Assembly: GCA_030063045.1 (NCBI GenBank)
Contig: JAQSEB010000060.1
Location: 62,001-126,000, forward strand
Direction: 5' to 3'
Source: Pratylenchus scribneri
Taxonomy: Eukaryota > Nematoda > Chromadorea > Rhabditida > Pratylenchidae
Length of the DNA stretch: 64,000 bases
Shown here: in pieces, positions 45,033 to 55,434 of the stretch
Position numbering within the stretch: the stretch's first letter is position 1
Layout: each line of letters starts with the position of its first letter
Position numbers and translations under genes: made by a program
Notes under the pieces: model-generated
What the model was told of the DNA's origin: nothing
Database searches by the model: none
The model's input: only the letters and a program-made list of their open reading frames with translations

Positions 45033-47740
45033 ATGAATTCATTGATTGCAATAATATTGTTCATATCAATTCATAAAATTGAAATTGGCCATTTAATGTT
45101 GCCAGATAAAATGGTTGAGAGAAATTTTGAAGTGGGTCAAAGCAGCAGAAATGGAGGAGGACAACAACAAAGTTCCAGTGGAATAATTGGGCAGCAAAAG
45201 AGAGGATGGGAAAAAGGTGGAAAGTGGAAAAATTATTAAAATTATAAATTAAATTTAAATTATTTTAGTAATTGAAAAGAAAACAAATTCCCATAATGAT
45301 CCTCCAATTGAGGAATTGGCGGCCATACTTGCTTTATTTGATTGGTTTGCAAATTATGGAAAAGAAATATTCGATGGAACGGATGAGAATATTTTTAAAA
45401 ATCCGGGCGAATTTTTCAAAAAAATTATTGGAGGAAATTTAGATGCTCGAATTATTGAATTTGTTCAAAATTTTGGCGAATTTATTCAACAAAATGAAAA
45501 CCCGCCGGTTGGTTTTAAAAAATGAAAAAATATTATTTATATGGAAAAATGTGCAGGTTGGACCAAAAAGAATACGCCCGGATCAGAGAGGGAAATTTAA
45601 GAAAATTAAATATCCAAATACGCGGACAATGCTTTTTGAAAAATTGTTACTTGGAGCAATGAATGAAGTAAATTAAATAGGCGACACTTGTGGATGAAAC
45701 GGTCTTGGGCCAATAGTGTTAAAGCTGCTTTGGCATTGTTTATAAAATTTTATCAGGCATAAAATTAGCTACATGATATTAAAGCCTTGGCTAATTTTGA
45801 GTAAAAAACCGTTGGTTTAATTAAAATTGTATGCGATTGCAGCTTTACCACCATTGACCCAAGCCAAGATCGTTTCGTTCACAAGCGTCGGGTCCGCGAA
45901 TGTCGTAATACGAAAAATAATTTTAAATTTGGGTCAAAATTCCACAATCCGAAATTGATACTTCATTAGACAAGGGTAATGATGAAGTGAACAAACAAAG
46001 AAGAATAAAGAAAAAATATCAATTCCAATTTGGTTTCATCGTGGATTGCATTTTTGCAAATTATTATTCAACTGAATTGGGTGAAGTGAATTATAGACAA
46101 ATTTTGGAAATATTGCGAACTATGAAAAAGAAAAATGATTATGATGAATTCCGTCGAATATTGATGAATAATTGCGCAGATGAAAACACCGTTGATGTGT
46201 TCATTCAATCAATTATGTCTACAAATTTTGAACATGTGTATATAAAAATTTAATTTTAAAATAGGGTTGGCCCCCGGCGCCCGGGGACGATTTTCGGGGA
46301 CGGGGAATTGCGGGGAGGCAAGCTTCGGGGACGGGTACGGGGGTTTTCCAAACTTCGGGGACGGGGACAGGGGACGGGGGCAAAAAATCCCGGGGACGGG
46401 GGCGGAGACCCCGAAATTTCGGGGATTTTGCAAATTTTTTTTTCATGTTTCAAAAAAAAATTTTATAATGAATTGTGAAATGAAAAAAGAAGATGATTTA
46501 ACGTATAAATATCATTTTATATGCAAGAAAATAAAGAAAAAAAGATGATTTAGTTGAGTTTTTCAAAAAAAAATTCCTTAAAATTTCCCCCGAAATCCCC
46601 GAACTCACGGGGAGTGGGAGCGGGGAATGGCTCCCAAATTTTCGGGGACGGGGACGGGGAACGGGGGCAAAAATCCCGGGGACGGGGACGGGGACGGGGA
46701 GGGGACGGGGACTAACCCTATTTTAAAATAATAATTTTAAATTTTAGGATATTGAACATCTAAAAAATGATGTGAAAGGAATTTTTTTTGATGATATTAT
46801 AAAGCCTTATATGCATTCAATGTTGAAAAATAATATTTCGGATGAAGATTATTCAAAACTTAAACTCGATCCATATTTCCCTGAGCAATTGCCAAAATTG
46901 GCAAATTTGGGAGCATTAATTAGCGTATTCATTAATATAATCAAAAATATTATTGAATTTATTCAACCGGTCGATTTGGATAAAAAACGAAAAATGTCGG
47001 GAATTTTGAAAAATACGATTCGACATATGACAAATATCGAAAATTTAATGCATTTTATTGTGGTAAAACATGGAAAATATTATAAAATTTCAATGAACAA
47101 TGTTTGAAATAAAAATTAATTTAGTTAAACAAATAAATTCAGATAAGCAATCCGAAATTGAGAATAAATATGGCCAAATTGAAAGCTGAGGATTCTATTT
47201 TTGAATGGATTTTCTTTGATATTGATGAATATTATGTTTATTGGTTCATGAAACTGAAATTAAATATGGCAAAATATGTGGCCGAGAATTATTTTGGTTT
47301 AAATATTCCACAAAATTTGGATGAAAATACGAATATGATAAACAATTTTAGGCAAATTTTGCAACTAATTGCGGAGCATATTATCCAAAAATATTTATAG
47401 TTAAAATTTATAAATTAAAAAAGTATAAATTATAATTTAAAGTGCACTGCGCAATGATGAAGATGAGCAAAATTTAAATGCCAATCAAATTGAAATTGAA
47501 GAAAGCAAGAAGAAAATATCGCTCCTTGAATTTTTGCATTTACGAATATATTGTGTTGGAATAAGGCAAAAAATAAATATGAAAGAGGAACAACTATTAA
47601 TAAACAAAAATTCGGAATTATACAAAAAATTGGATTTGGACTTGTTGGAGATTATACCAGGAACAAAGGCAAATGTTGAGTATGAAATAATGCCGGCATT
47701 AACAAAAATTATTAGAGACAGAATATGCAGATTAAATTAA
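45033..47740 (+). CDS. Uncharacterised multi-exon protein, probably secreted
   Basis: Exon 1 (45033-45216) starts with a signal-peptide-like segment, MNSLIAIILFISIHKIEIG. Exons 2 (45269-45507: ELAAILALFDWFANYGKEIF) and 3 (45557-45667) join in phase. Exon 4 (about 45976-46234) has FIVDCIFANYYSTELGEVNY. Exon 5 (about 46748-47061) has KGIFFDDIIKPYMHSMLKNN. Exon 6 (about 47143 on) has SIFEWIFFDIDEYYVYWFMK. The last (about 47441-47740) ends ALTKIIRDRICRLN. The total is roughly 550 residues, helical in look, rich in Ile, Asn and Lys, without recognised domain. A 459-bp transposon lies in the intron after exon 4. A secreted role is inferred from the N terminus only. Confidence 0.55.
45690..45835. 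repeat. Dispersed repeat, copy 2
   Basis: Matches 42845-43025: gtttataaaattttatcagg, cataaaattagctaca, accgttggtttaattaaaat. It lies in an intron of the gene at 45033-47740. Confidence 0.6.
46262..46720. mobile_element. 459-bp hAT-like MITE made of ggggacgggg repeats
   Basis: Left end tagggttggcccc and right end ggggactaaccctа-type inverse (actaaccc then ta) are flanked by an exact 8-bp direct repeat, ttttaaaa, at 46254-46261 and 46721-46728. Most of the inside is ggggacgggg-type sequence around an AT-rich centre. The TAGGGTT ends and 8-bp duplication match the element at 32386. Confidence 0.85.
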
Positions 47741-48360
47741 AAAGAGAAAGAAGGAGAAATTGTGGCAAAAAAAACGCTGAATTTAAAAGTTTTTTTTTCA
47801 GTTTTATCAAAATACAAATTCCCATCCCACATATTTCAAATTCATCTTCTATTCATCGTTTTTATTAATCTTACATAATCTTATAATTAAAACAAAAACA
47901 AATTCTGGCAACCATTTTTAATTCATCATCATTTCCTATTTTTTTAAAAGTATTTCATTCCAAAGAATTCCCTCAAATCAATCCATAATGGAATTTGAAA
48001 ACCACAGAAAAAATGAATCATCATAAAATTCTCGCATTGGCATTTGCCCTCTTTCATTTTTTGCTGCTTTTCAATTATGTATTTTGTTTAAATAAATTGA
48101 TTCTTTAAATAAGCATTTCTTTTAAAAAAACATTTTGGCCACGCAGCCTTCCCTTATTTGAATCTTTTTTTCATCAATTTTTAGCCGTATTTCCAGAGTT
48201 TGTAATTTCTAATAATAAAGAACAAATTTTTGTCCCGAAAATTTTCTATTAATTAAGAATAAATTTTTGGTCCGTAAATATCTGAAGTGTTTCCCGCATT
48301 TTGTTGAGTAGAAAAATAAGTGCTTCTAAAATATGGTTTCTTTATTTTAGCATTAAATTC
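47741..48360. other. Spacer without recognised genes
   Basis: AT-rich, T-run-rich sequence after the multi-exon gene. Nothing supported. Confidence 0.45.
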
Positions 48361-48367
48361 ACTTAAA

Positions 48368-48511
48368 ATGGGCATAGCTGAAATTGCAGGGAAAATTTGT
48401 GGAAAAATTATTTTCGGCATTTTCGTATTATTGCCTGCCAATTTAATTTGCGGTGCAGAAAACAGTTCTTGCCAAGATTGGCACTGCGTAGTCATAAGCC
48501 GGCTAGACTAG
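48368..48511 (+). CDS. Small membrane protein, first paralog, short form
   Basis: The frame begins MGIAEIAGKICGKIIFGIFV, followed by LLPANLICGAENSSCQDW, and stops after 47 residues. It is clearly related to the gene at 48790 (IAG..F/CG.I, LPA.LICG.EN.SCQ.W) but ends where the paralog continues into its second hydrophobic segment. It may be a truncated duplicate or be spliced on to an exon I cannot see. Confidence 0.5.
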   Translation: MGIAEIAGKICGKIIFGIFVLLPANLICGAENSSCQDWHCVVISRLD

Positions 48512-48789
48512 CGCATTTCCCACCACTGGTTTTTCAGAGAGAAAAAATTTTCACATTTCTTTTATACTGACATTTTACTTTTTATTCAGCAAATTCAATG
48601 TCATGGAAAATGAGTTTCACTTTAAAGAAATTTTTCGACAAAAAGGAAGGAGCTATTATATGCATGGTAAAAAATGATATAATTAAACCACGTGCCACTT
48701 TCTAATTCATCATAATATTTTGAACAAAAAATGTAATAGAATTTTTAAAAAAATATTTCAGGTTATTCTAGATTACAAGTTCAAATAAA

Positions 48790-49246
48790 ATGGGTAAAGG
48801 AGCACATATTGCAGGGATATTTTTCGGCACAATTTTCATTGAATTACCTGCCCTTTTAATTTGCGGTCAAGAAAATTATTCCTGCCAAATTTGGCTCTAC
48901 ATACTCATTTTCTTCCTTTGGATTGGAATCGTCATTATTTGTTACTACCTATGCGCATGCTGTTGCCTTGATGACGGCGATGAGGTTGAAGAACCATCAA
49001 ATGAAAAAACAAAAGACAACCACCAATCAGGCAAGTCCATTTACAGATGGATAGGATCTTTTGGGATCAGAGCGGCTTTAATATAACAATATAATATATT
49101 GTTTTGCTTCCTCAATTTTATTAATAGATTGTGCCGCATCAATCAATGTTTTAAAACAACATCAACCGGCCGCTTCAATGAATGGCGAAGGCCAAAATCC
49201 ATCTATAAATGTGCCGATTCAACAAATAAATGGAATTTGTGGATAA
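48790..49246 (+). CDS. Small two-span membrane protein with Cys-rich turn
   Basis: Exon 1 (48790-49030) encodes two hydrophobic stretches, IAGIFFGTIFIELPALLICG and IWLYILIFFLWIGIVIICYY, then a CACCC cluster and an acidic, Lys-rich tail. The intron appears to be GC-AG: cag|gcaagt is a strong GC donor, with acceptor aatag at 49127. Exon 2 (49128-49246) keeps the frame and adds INVLKQHQPAASMNGEGQNP to a stop. Total 119 residues. The Cys cluster after the second span could be palmitoylated; that is inference. No named family is recognised. Confidence 0.55.
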
Positions 49247-49280
49247 AAATAACGGAAATTTTAATATAAAAATAATTTAG

Positions 49281-49555
49281 CCAACAATACGAATTCAAAT
49301 TTGTCGGCGAGAGATGGCCAAGCTGGCAAAACGGGCAATTCTGATTTGATTTTGGGTACCGCCCTTGCTATGTAATTCATTAAAAAATTAAAAAAATAAA
49401 TGTTAAAAATAATTTCACAGTTATCCCTATGATGCGGAACAAGATGATGCTGGAGGCAAAACAATTTCGTTAAGAGAAGGCGAAGAAGTATTAATATTGG
49501 AACGGGATGTGGGCGATGGATGGACTTGTCGCGGACATGTGAAAATGGAATGAAT
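49281..49555 (+). CDS. C-terminal SH3 exons of a CIP4/TOCA-like F-BAR protein, partial
   Basis: Exon 49281-49371 (KTGNSDLILGTALA) joins in phase to 49421-49555, whose content is YPYDAEQDD, KTISLREGEEVLILERD and VGDGWT. This is the N-terminal two thirds of an SH3 domain. The GDGWT segment and the Leu-Gly-Thr-Ala lead-in resemble CIP4/TOCA family SH3 domains, which bind WASP-family proteins in membrane-actin coupling. The last SH3 strands (usually with G-[YF]-[VI]-P) are absent: a stop follows, and the BEL/Pao element begins close by. No F-BAR or HR1 exon is visible upstream. Confidence 0.5.
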
Positions 49556-50216
49556 GATGTGAGAAGAAAGTCCGCGAATGCCAGAAAAATCTGTCATACA
49601 CAAACCACAAAGTTCCCCCGTTCCATTTTCCCTTATTTTCTTCTTTTCGTTTCGTTTAATCTTTCTCCTCTCACGCAATTAACAAACCAATTGGACCAAT
49701 TCCCCTCACTTTCTTTGTTCATTGAGTCCAACTATTCCCAAAATGGACATATTTTGCAGAATTTTGTTATTTGATTGGCTTCATTTTCCCATTTCCATGA
49801 AACGCCCACAATCATTAAATTTTCTGTCCCAAACTAGAATTCTGCTCCTTATATTCAACCCAAAAGTCCCATTGGTTGTTCAGTTTTCTCCTCCTAACAT
49901 TCAGTTTTTGCTCGTTCCCACAATCATTTTCTATTGCGATAAAGATACATTAAATAGAGTAAAAGTCAAGTAAATTCAATCCTCCTACTTCCAAGTTCGA
50001 CTGCCCAATTCAGTCCGCCAGCCGACTCTCCGATCAAATCCTATCCCAAATCCCTCAATTCGTCTCCATTGACCCATCCATTTGGCGTGCCCGCTCGTTA
50101 GACCCCCATCTTCGTCGTCGATCTTTCTGGCCCTTGTCCGTCAACTCCTTCTTCATCTTCCCTCAACTTGCCGGCTCCGAACCCGGCACGTCAGATCTTC
50201 ACCCCCGTATCCGACA
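49549..50216 (+). repeat. Probable 5' LTR of BEL/Pao element
   Basis: The right limit is inferred from ccgaca immediately before a primer-binding-like site at 50219. The left limit is a guess at tgtgagaaga (49549), just past the SH3 exon, where an LTR would begin with TG. No 3' LTR is in the window for comparison, so the length near 670 bp is provisional. Confidence 0.35.
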
Positions 50217-50218
50217 TT

Positions 50219-50236
50219 TGGTGGCCCCGACGTGAC
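50219..50236 (+). promoter_or_regulatory. Primer-binding site of BEL/Pao element
   Basis: tggtggccccgacgtgac, preceded by tt, has the form of BEL/Pao primer sites (TGG then a GC-rich tRNA 3'-end complement), and lies between LTR and gag as expected. The matching tRNA was not identified. Confidence 0.5.
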
Positions 50237-50394
50237 TAGGCCCAGGATCATTGCTTGCCATTGGATTGTTCATCGTGAGCACGGGATCGTCTGCTGGAAA
50301 AGAAGTAAAGTTTTTGGGAATTGAAAACTTGTTTTCTTAGTAACAGCGCCGGGCTGATCCATCGCGACTCCGCGCGATTCAACTAATCAGCCCG

Positions 50395-50600
50395 CTGCAT
50401 CTTCGCTGCCCTTCAAAACTTTGCTCTTCATCTTCGCTGCCCTTCATCTTCATCTTCGCTGCTCTTCAAGTCTTGTTCTCCATCTTCGCTGCCCTTCATC
50501 TTCATCTTCTCTGCTCTTCAAGTTTTGATCTTCATCTTCAACTTCGCTGCCCTTCATCTTCATATCTGACTTTTTGCCCGTCATCTTCGTTCTTCAACTT
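50395..50600. repeat. cttcatcttcgctgccc repeats in the retrotransposon leader
   Basis: Eight or so imperfect copies of (t)cttcatcttcgctgcccttca precede the gag ATG. They lie in the untranslated leader and may have arisen by slippage. Confidence 0.75.
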
Positions 50601-50643
50601 GTTCAAATCGTTCTGCTCGTTCTTCCATTGACAAAAAGCAAAT

Positions 50644-53600
50644 ATGTCTGCGCCAATTCAACAAAAGATTATCCATGCGCTCAAAGCATTCTCCCTGACC
50701 AAGAAGGTCGATGATCTTGGCTATAAGCCAGACGACACTAAATCCAACTTCGAGAATCTCGCATTGTTCCAAGCGGCCCATGAAGTGGCTATGGATCAGA
50801 TCAAGATCATGCGAACAATGCTGGATGACATCAGCTCCGCCATCAACCAGTTTACGGATTTAACCCGGAAACTGGGCGCAAACTCTGACGCAGAGAATGA
50901 GCTTTTCGCCGCTTTCACCAAAAAGTCAAAAGTGGACGAATCAGTTGCAGCCGCATATGAAAAACTGGCACGAGTCCAGGAAGTTGAGCATGACTTGACT
51001 GCTCAGATCAAAATCTACACAGCAAGAGTGGCAAAAGAAGAAAGAGCCGAACAATTGGCTCACGCACAAGCAATGGCAGCCGCAATCCCAGAAGGTGCGA
51101 CCCCAGCCCAGGCACCAGCAGCACAACCATCATTCGACACGCTTTATGCCCTTCCAACCCTTCACATCCGTCCATTCAAGGGCGACCGACGGACCTGGCC
51201 CGAGTTCTATGAAAGCTTTCGCAATGCTGCGAACTCCAGGTCCGGAACGGCTGCGGACAAACTCAACCTTCTCCGCTCTCTGTTGGAAGGCGAACCCAAG
51301 GCACTCATTTCCGGCTTCCGCCTTGAGGATAAAAACTACACAGCTGCCATGGATCTTCTTCGGGACACCTATGGCGATGAGAAAAGCTATGTCCGAACAT
51401 TGCATGCCGAATTGAGCAATCTGCCGAGGGCTGACAATCTTTCCCGCACCCACTCTCTTCTGCTTGAACTGGAACGAATAACCAGGGAACTCCGAACCAT
51501 GGGAGAAGATGTCGAATCTCCCATGGTGCATCTCTCGCTCGAGAAGAAACTGAACCCGGCCTTCCTTCGCACAATCCTCATCAAGAAGGCTGAAAATCCC
51601 GATGACTGGAACACGACAAAGTTCCTGCAGACTCTCAACGATGCGGTGCGCCGCGAGTCTAACATTCGGGAGGTCATGGATGAATATGGCCATCAACAAA
51701 AGGGAGCAAACAAGCGCCCTCAGCAATCATCAAATCCGCGGCGAAGCGGACAAGGCATCCAACACAAAGGCAGAGATCACACATTCATCAATGCATCGGT
51801 GGACACGCCACCAAGCATCAAGCCTAAGGGCAAAGGCAAGCCCAAAGGCACACGCCAAATTCCGGCACCAAACTCGAAGCCGCCGCAAAGTCCCGCAACT
51901 CAACCAACCATGCCATGCGTGTTTTGCGGAGGGCTTCACTGGCAAGACAAATGCCAACGCTTCAGCACTGTCTCACAACGAAAAGAAGTGCTGAGAAGCA
52001 AGAACCTTTGCTTCAAATGCATGCGGGGTGGGCACTCGTCTAGAGAATGCCCTCGTCCGTCCCGCTGCTTCAAGTGCAAACAGGCACATCCAACTCCTCT
52101 CTGTCTCAACTCATCAATTCAATCGGTGGACGCAATAGTCCAACAGGATGCCTCGGCACCGGAGCCGAAACATTGTGCATGCGCTCAATCACAAGAGCAA
52201 CTCATCAACACAAACCCGCAAGGAGAACGCGCAGATCTCCTCTCATCAGCAGCAATCACAGGCAAAAAGGCACTGCTGATGACCACTGAGGCAACCATCT
52301 TCAATGTTGCCAACCCGCACAAATCCATGGTCGCATCAATCTTCATGGATCCCGGATCGCACCGCTCTTTCATCTCAGCCAAAGTAGCGGATCATCTTCA
52401 ATTGCATGCACACGAACAGGAGAAATGCCTCCTCAGTTCATTTGGCGATCCACAACCCCGATACTATCTCAGTGATCGGGTCAAGCTTGGTCTACTTTGC
52501 CACGACGGCGACAAAATGATCATCTCACTCAACAAAATGCAATTCATCGTCAACCAAATGCCGATCGTAGACCTAAGCAACATCAACGAGGAACAATTAC
52601 GCAAAAAGAAACTGGCTCTGCCTGAGAAAGTTAAGCATCCAGACATTCTGCTCGGCATCGATCCCTGCAACGCACTGCAAATCCATGCTCTGGAGCAACT
52701 GCCCAGCGGCTTCATCCTCAGCCAAACTCGATTGGGCAAAATCATCAGTGGCACAGGACGAACACGTTCTGGATGGCCAACTCAACTCCAACCACAAATC
52801 ACATTTTGTGGGGCGGTTTTCTCTGACAATGAACCGCCTGATCCGTCGGATCATGACCCGGAATGGGAAGGCGACTCTGATTCCGATGTCAGCCATTCGT
52901 ACAAACCACAAACCCGCCCATTCCAACGAGGACCACCGATCGAAGCAGGCACAATGCATCATGGCCGACCACTATTTGTCTCCCGACGGCCAGAACCCTG
53001 CATCAATCATCAATCGCTTCATCCATGCCAAGTTTGTGCCGAAGAAGAAAATCAAGAAGGAGCTTGCATTCCTCCATTGACATCCGATTCGGATTCGGAT
53101 TCAGACGAAAATCAACCGCCTATTCGACGCCCAACACCAGGATATCATTTCCTGTCGACTTTTCAAGGGCATCAAAACCGCATCAATCGACGGGAACTTC
53201 CAAGTTACACCGATTCGGATTCAGACTCATCGGAGGATGAACGTCCATCGAAACCAAAGCCAAGCTACCAACTTCGATGCAAACTTCCTTCAAAATCTCC
53301 GAGCATAACTGATTCGTCTGATTCGTCAGACTCGGAGGATGATCAGCCTGGCAAGCTGAACCCATTTCTCGCTCATTTGCGCCAATTCCAAGTCGATCAA
53401 ATCGACACAGTGGCTTCGACCCAACAAGCCACAAGGCCTCCGAACAATCCCGCACAAGGGGCCCAATCAACAGAATCCACTGACCAAACTCAACTCATCA
53501 CAGAAGCGGAATTGGCATTGAATGATCGGATGGCTCAATACTTCTCATTGCAAGCCATTGGCCTTGATGATGCCACCGATCAACCTGACCAAGACGAGGT

Positions 53601-55434
53601 CATGCGCAACTTTCAGCGCAATCTCACCTTCATTGATGGGCGTTATCAAGTCGCCCTCCCTTGGAACCATCGAGTGGCCGATTTACCGACAAATTATCGC
53701 CAAGCAAGAGCTCGACTCCAAGGCACATTGCGCAAAGTGCGCAAACTCAACCTCACCGATCAATACCATGCGATCATCACCGATCAACTCGAAAAAGGTG
53801 TGATCGAACGCGTGATGGACCCAAAGAAAGTAGTTGGACCAGTCCACTACCTGCCTCACCGCGTTGTGATTCGGGAGGACAAAGCAACGACAAAAATCCG
53901 AATCACCATGGACGCCAGCGCCAAACCAGCTTCAATTCCTGGCGCACCATCACTCAACGACTGTCTTCACACCGGCCCACTTCTCCTCACGGATCTCATT
54001 GGCATTCTTCTACGCTTCCGTCAAATGGAACGCGTCCTTTTGGCCGATATCGAAAAGGCCTTTCTCCAATTGGGTGTTCGTCTCCAGGATCGAGACGCAA
54101 CTCGATTCCTGTGGCTTGATGACCCCTTCAATGCTGATTTGGATCGTCCTGAAACCTGGTCGATCATCATCTACCGTTTCTGCCGTGTTTCATTTGGACT
54201 AACCGTCAGTCCATTCCTCCTGAATGCCACCGTTAGGGAGCATCTTTCCCTTTCGGATTCCGATGTTGCGCAACGCATTCAGAAGAACCTTTACGTCGAT
54301 AACATCATGGTGGAAGTGAAGCCAAAGGAGAAAATGAATGAATTAGCCGATGAAATCCAACAACTGTTCAATACCGGTGGAATGAAGCTTCAAGAATTCT
54401 TCTCCAGCGAACCAGTTCAACTCACATCTGCCGTGCCTCCTTTACCAGAAGGCTGGCTAGCCAAGGATATGCAGCAAACCAAGGTCCTTGGCATCAAATG
54501 GATTCCAACAAGCAACGAGCTGGAATTCCAATTCCCGCAATTCACCGGTCCCTTCACCAAGCGGCAAGTCCTCTCAATCATTGCCCAAATCTACGACCCG
54601 CTTGGTCTGCTGTCGCCTTGTCTTCTAATGGCGAAGCAATTCCTTCGAACTCTTCATGAAGCAAATCTCCAATGGGACCAGGAATTACCAGCGGAATCGC
54701 AGGATGCATGGAAAAGCATCTTGCAATCATGGGAACACCAAGGCCAATCAGTGACCCTCAGTTTCCCTCGCTATATTTGCACAACCGAGCACATCGAGTA
54801 CCATTGTTTTGTTGACGCATCCGGTATTGGTCTCGGTGTTGCCGTCTACCAACGATCCAGAATCGATCCTCGCCCACCAGTCAGCTTCTTGACCCAATAT
54901 CAAAGCAACCTCATCTTCGCAAAGGCTCTGCTGAAGCCATCAACCCTTTCGAAAAAGGAGGGTTCAACACCAAAAATGGAATTGCAATCCCTGGCTTTGG
55001 GAGCCAAAATCATCAAATACATTCAAAAACAATTGAATGTTCAAAACAACAGCGCAATCACATTGTGGACTGATAGTCAATGCTCCATTGATTGGCTCAA
55101 ACGTGTCAAGAAATATGAGCGATTCATCGATAATCGCCTCAAAGTCATTCGAGGATGCTTCGTTGATGTCAAATACGTCGATGGAACACAAAATCCCGCT
55201 GATCGAGCATCTCGAGGACTCACTCCAGCTCTGCTTTCCGTCAGTCGATTATGGAAACATGGCCCTGAATGGCTTTCCTGGTCAGAAAGTCGATGGCCTG
55301 AACCCAAAGCAATTTACCACACCGGATCAGAGATCTATGACTACGAATTATACCGGTACATATGTATGTTTACTATGGTAACCCCAGCTGATGGGTATTG
55401 GCTTTGGGCTTTAAGTTTTGGCTTCGGGCTTTAA
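50644..55434 (+). CDS. BEL/Pao Gag-Pol polyprotein (truncated)
   Basis: The 1596-codon frame starts at the first ATG after the leader. Gag with a DUF1759-like part lies near residues 165-330 (LHIRPFKGDRRTWPEFYESF). CCHC knuckles are near 425 (CVFCGGLHWQDKC), 457 (CFKCMRGGHSSREC) and 475. An aspartic protease is near 567 (FMDPGSHRSF, with DPG in place of DSG/DTG). An unusual acidic Ser/Asp zone spans 740-900. Reverse transcriptase has KIRITMDAS (about 1085), LLADIEKAFLQ (1132) and YVDNIM (1218), with Asn for the second Asp of YxDD. RNase H has FVDASGIGLG (1387), WTDSQCSIDWL (1475) and NPADRASRG (1517). The last 25 residues come from foreign sequence after the break. No integrase is present. 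Confidence 0.88.
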   Translation: MSAPIQQKIIHALKAFSLTKKVDDLGYKPDDTKSNFENLALFQAAHEVAMDQIKIMRTMLDDISSAINQFTDLTRKLGANSDAENELFAAFTKKSKVDESVAAAYEKLARVQEVEHDLTAQIKIYTARVAKEERAEQLAHAQAMAAAIPEGATPAQAPAAQPSFDTLYALPTLHIRPFKGDRRTWPEFYESFRNAANSRSGTAADKLNLLRSLLEGEPKALISGFRLEDKNYTAAMDLLRDTYGDEKSYVRTLHAELSNLPRADNLSRTHSLLLELERITRELRTMGEDVESPMVHLSLEKKLNPAFLRTILIKKAENPDDWNTTKFLQTLNDAVRRESNIREVMDEYGHQQKGANKRPQQSSNPRRSGQGIQHKGRDHTFINASVDTPPSIKPKGKGKPKGTRQIPAPNSKPPQSPATQPTMPCVFCGGLHWQDKCQRFSTVSQRKEVLRSKNLCFKCMRGGHSSRECPRPSRCFKCKQAHPTPLCLNSSIQSVDAIVQQDASAPEPKHCACAQSQEQLINTNPQGERADLLSSAAITGKKALLMTTEATIFNVANPHKSMVASIFMDPGSHRSFISAKVADHLQLHAHEQEKCLLSSFGDPQPRYYLSDRVKLGLLCHDGDKMIISLNKMQFIVNQMPIVDLSNINEEQLRKKKLALPEKVKHPDILLGIDPCNALQIHALEQLPSGFILSQTRLGKIISGTGRTRSGWPTQLQPQITFCGAVFSDNEPPDPSDHDPEWEGDSDSDVSHSYKPQTRPFQRGPPIEAGTMHHGRPLFVSRRPEPCINHQSLHPCQVCAEEENQEGACIPPLTSDSDSDSDENQPPIRRPTPGYHFLSTFQGHQNRINRRELPSYTDSDSDSSEDERPSKPKPSYQLRCKLPSKSPSITDSSDSSDSEDDQPGKLNPFLAHLRQFQVDQIDTVASTQQATRPPNNPAQGAQSTESTDQTQLITEAELALNDRMAQYFSLQAIGLDDATDQPDQDEVMRNFQRNLTFIDGRYQVALPWNHRVADLPTNYRQARARLQGTLRKVRKLNLTDQYHAIITDQLEKGVIERVMDPKKVVGPVHYLPHRVVIREDKATTKIRITMDASAKPASIPGAPSLNDCLHTGPLLLTDLIGILLRFRQMERVLLADIEKAFLQLGVRLQDRDATRFLWLDDPFNADLDRPETWSIIIYRFCRVSFGLTVSPFLLNATVREHLSLSDSDVAQRIQKNLYVDNIMVEVKPKEKMNELADEIQQLFNTGGMKLQEFFSSEPVQLTSAVPPLPEGWLAKDMQQTKVLGIKWIPTSNELEFQFPQFTGPFTKRQVLSIIAQIYDPLGLLSPCLLMAKQFLRTLHEANLQWDQELPAESQDAWKSILQSWEHQGQSVTLSFPRYICTTEHIEYHCFVDASGIGLGVAVYQRSRIDPRPPVSFLTQYQSNLIFAKALLKPSTLSKKEGSTPKMELQSLALGAKIIKYIQKQLNVQNNSAITLWTDSQCSIDWLKRVKKYERFIDNRLKVIRGCFVDVKYVDGTQNPADRASRGLTPALLSVSRLWKHGPEWLSWSESRWPEPKAIYHTGSEIYDYELYRYICMFTMVTPADGYWLWALSFGFGL

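Larger units (their letters stand above)
49549..55345 (+). mobile_element. BEL/Pao LTR retrotransposon, 3' truncated
   Basis: Leader, primer site and one long gag-pol frame are present, but the sequence stops after RNase H. Integrase and 3' LTR are missing. The element is visibly richer in G+C than its surroundings, including at synonymous sites, which suggests recent arrival or different mutational history. The break near 55345 is followed directly by AT-rich DNA leading into the Maverick, so the Maverick probably inserted into it. Confidence 0.8.

Noticed and set aside
46209..46548. Open frames in the ggggacgggg element
   Set aside because: They are simple-repeat translation inside a MITE.
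51130..53470. Long minus-strand and alternate-frame open frames across the BEL/Pao gene
   Set aside because: They are shadows of the 1596-codon frame in GC-richer DNA.
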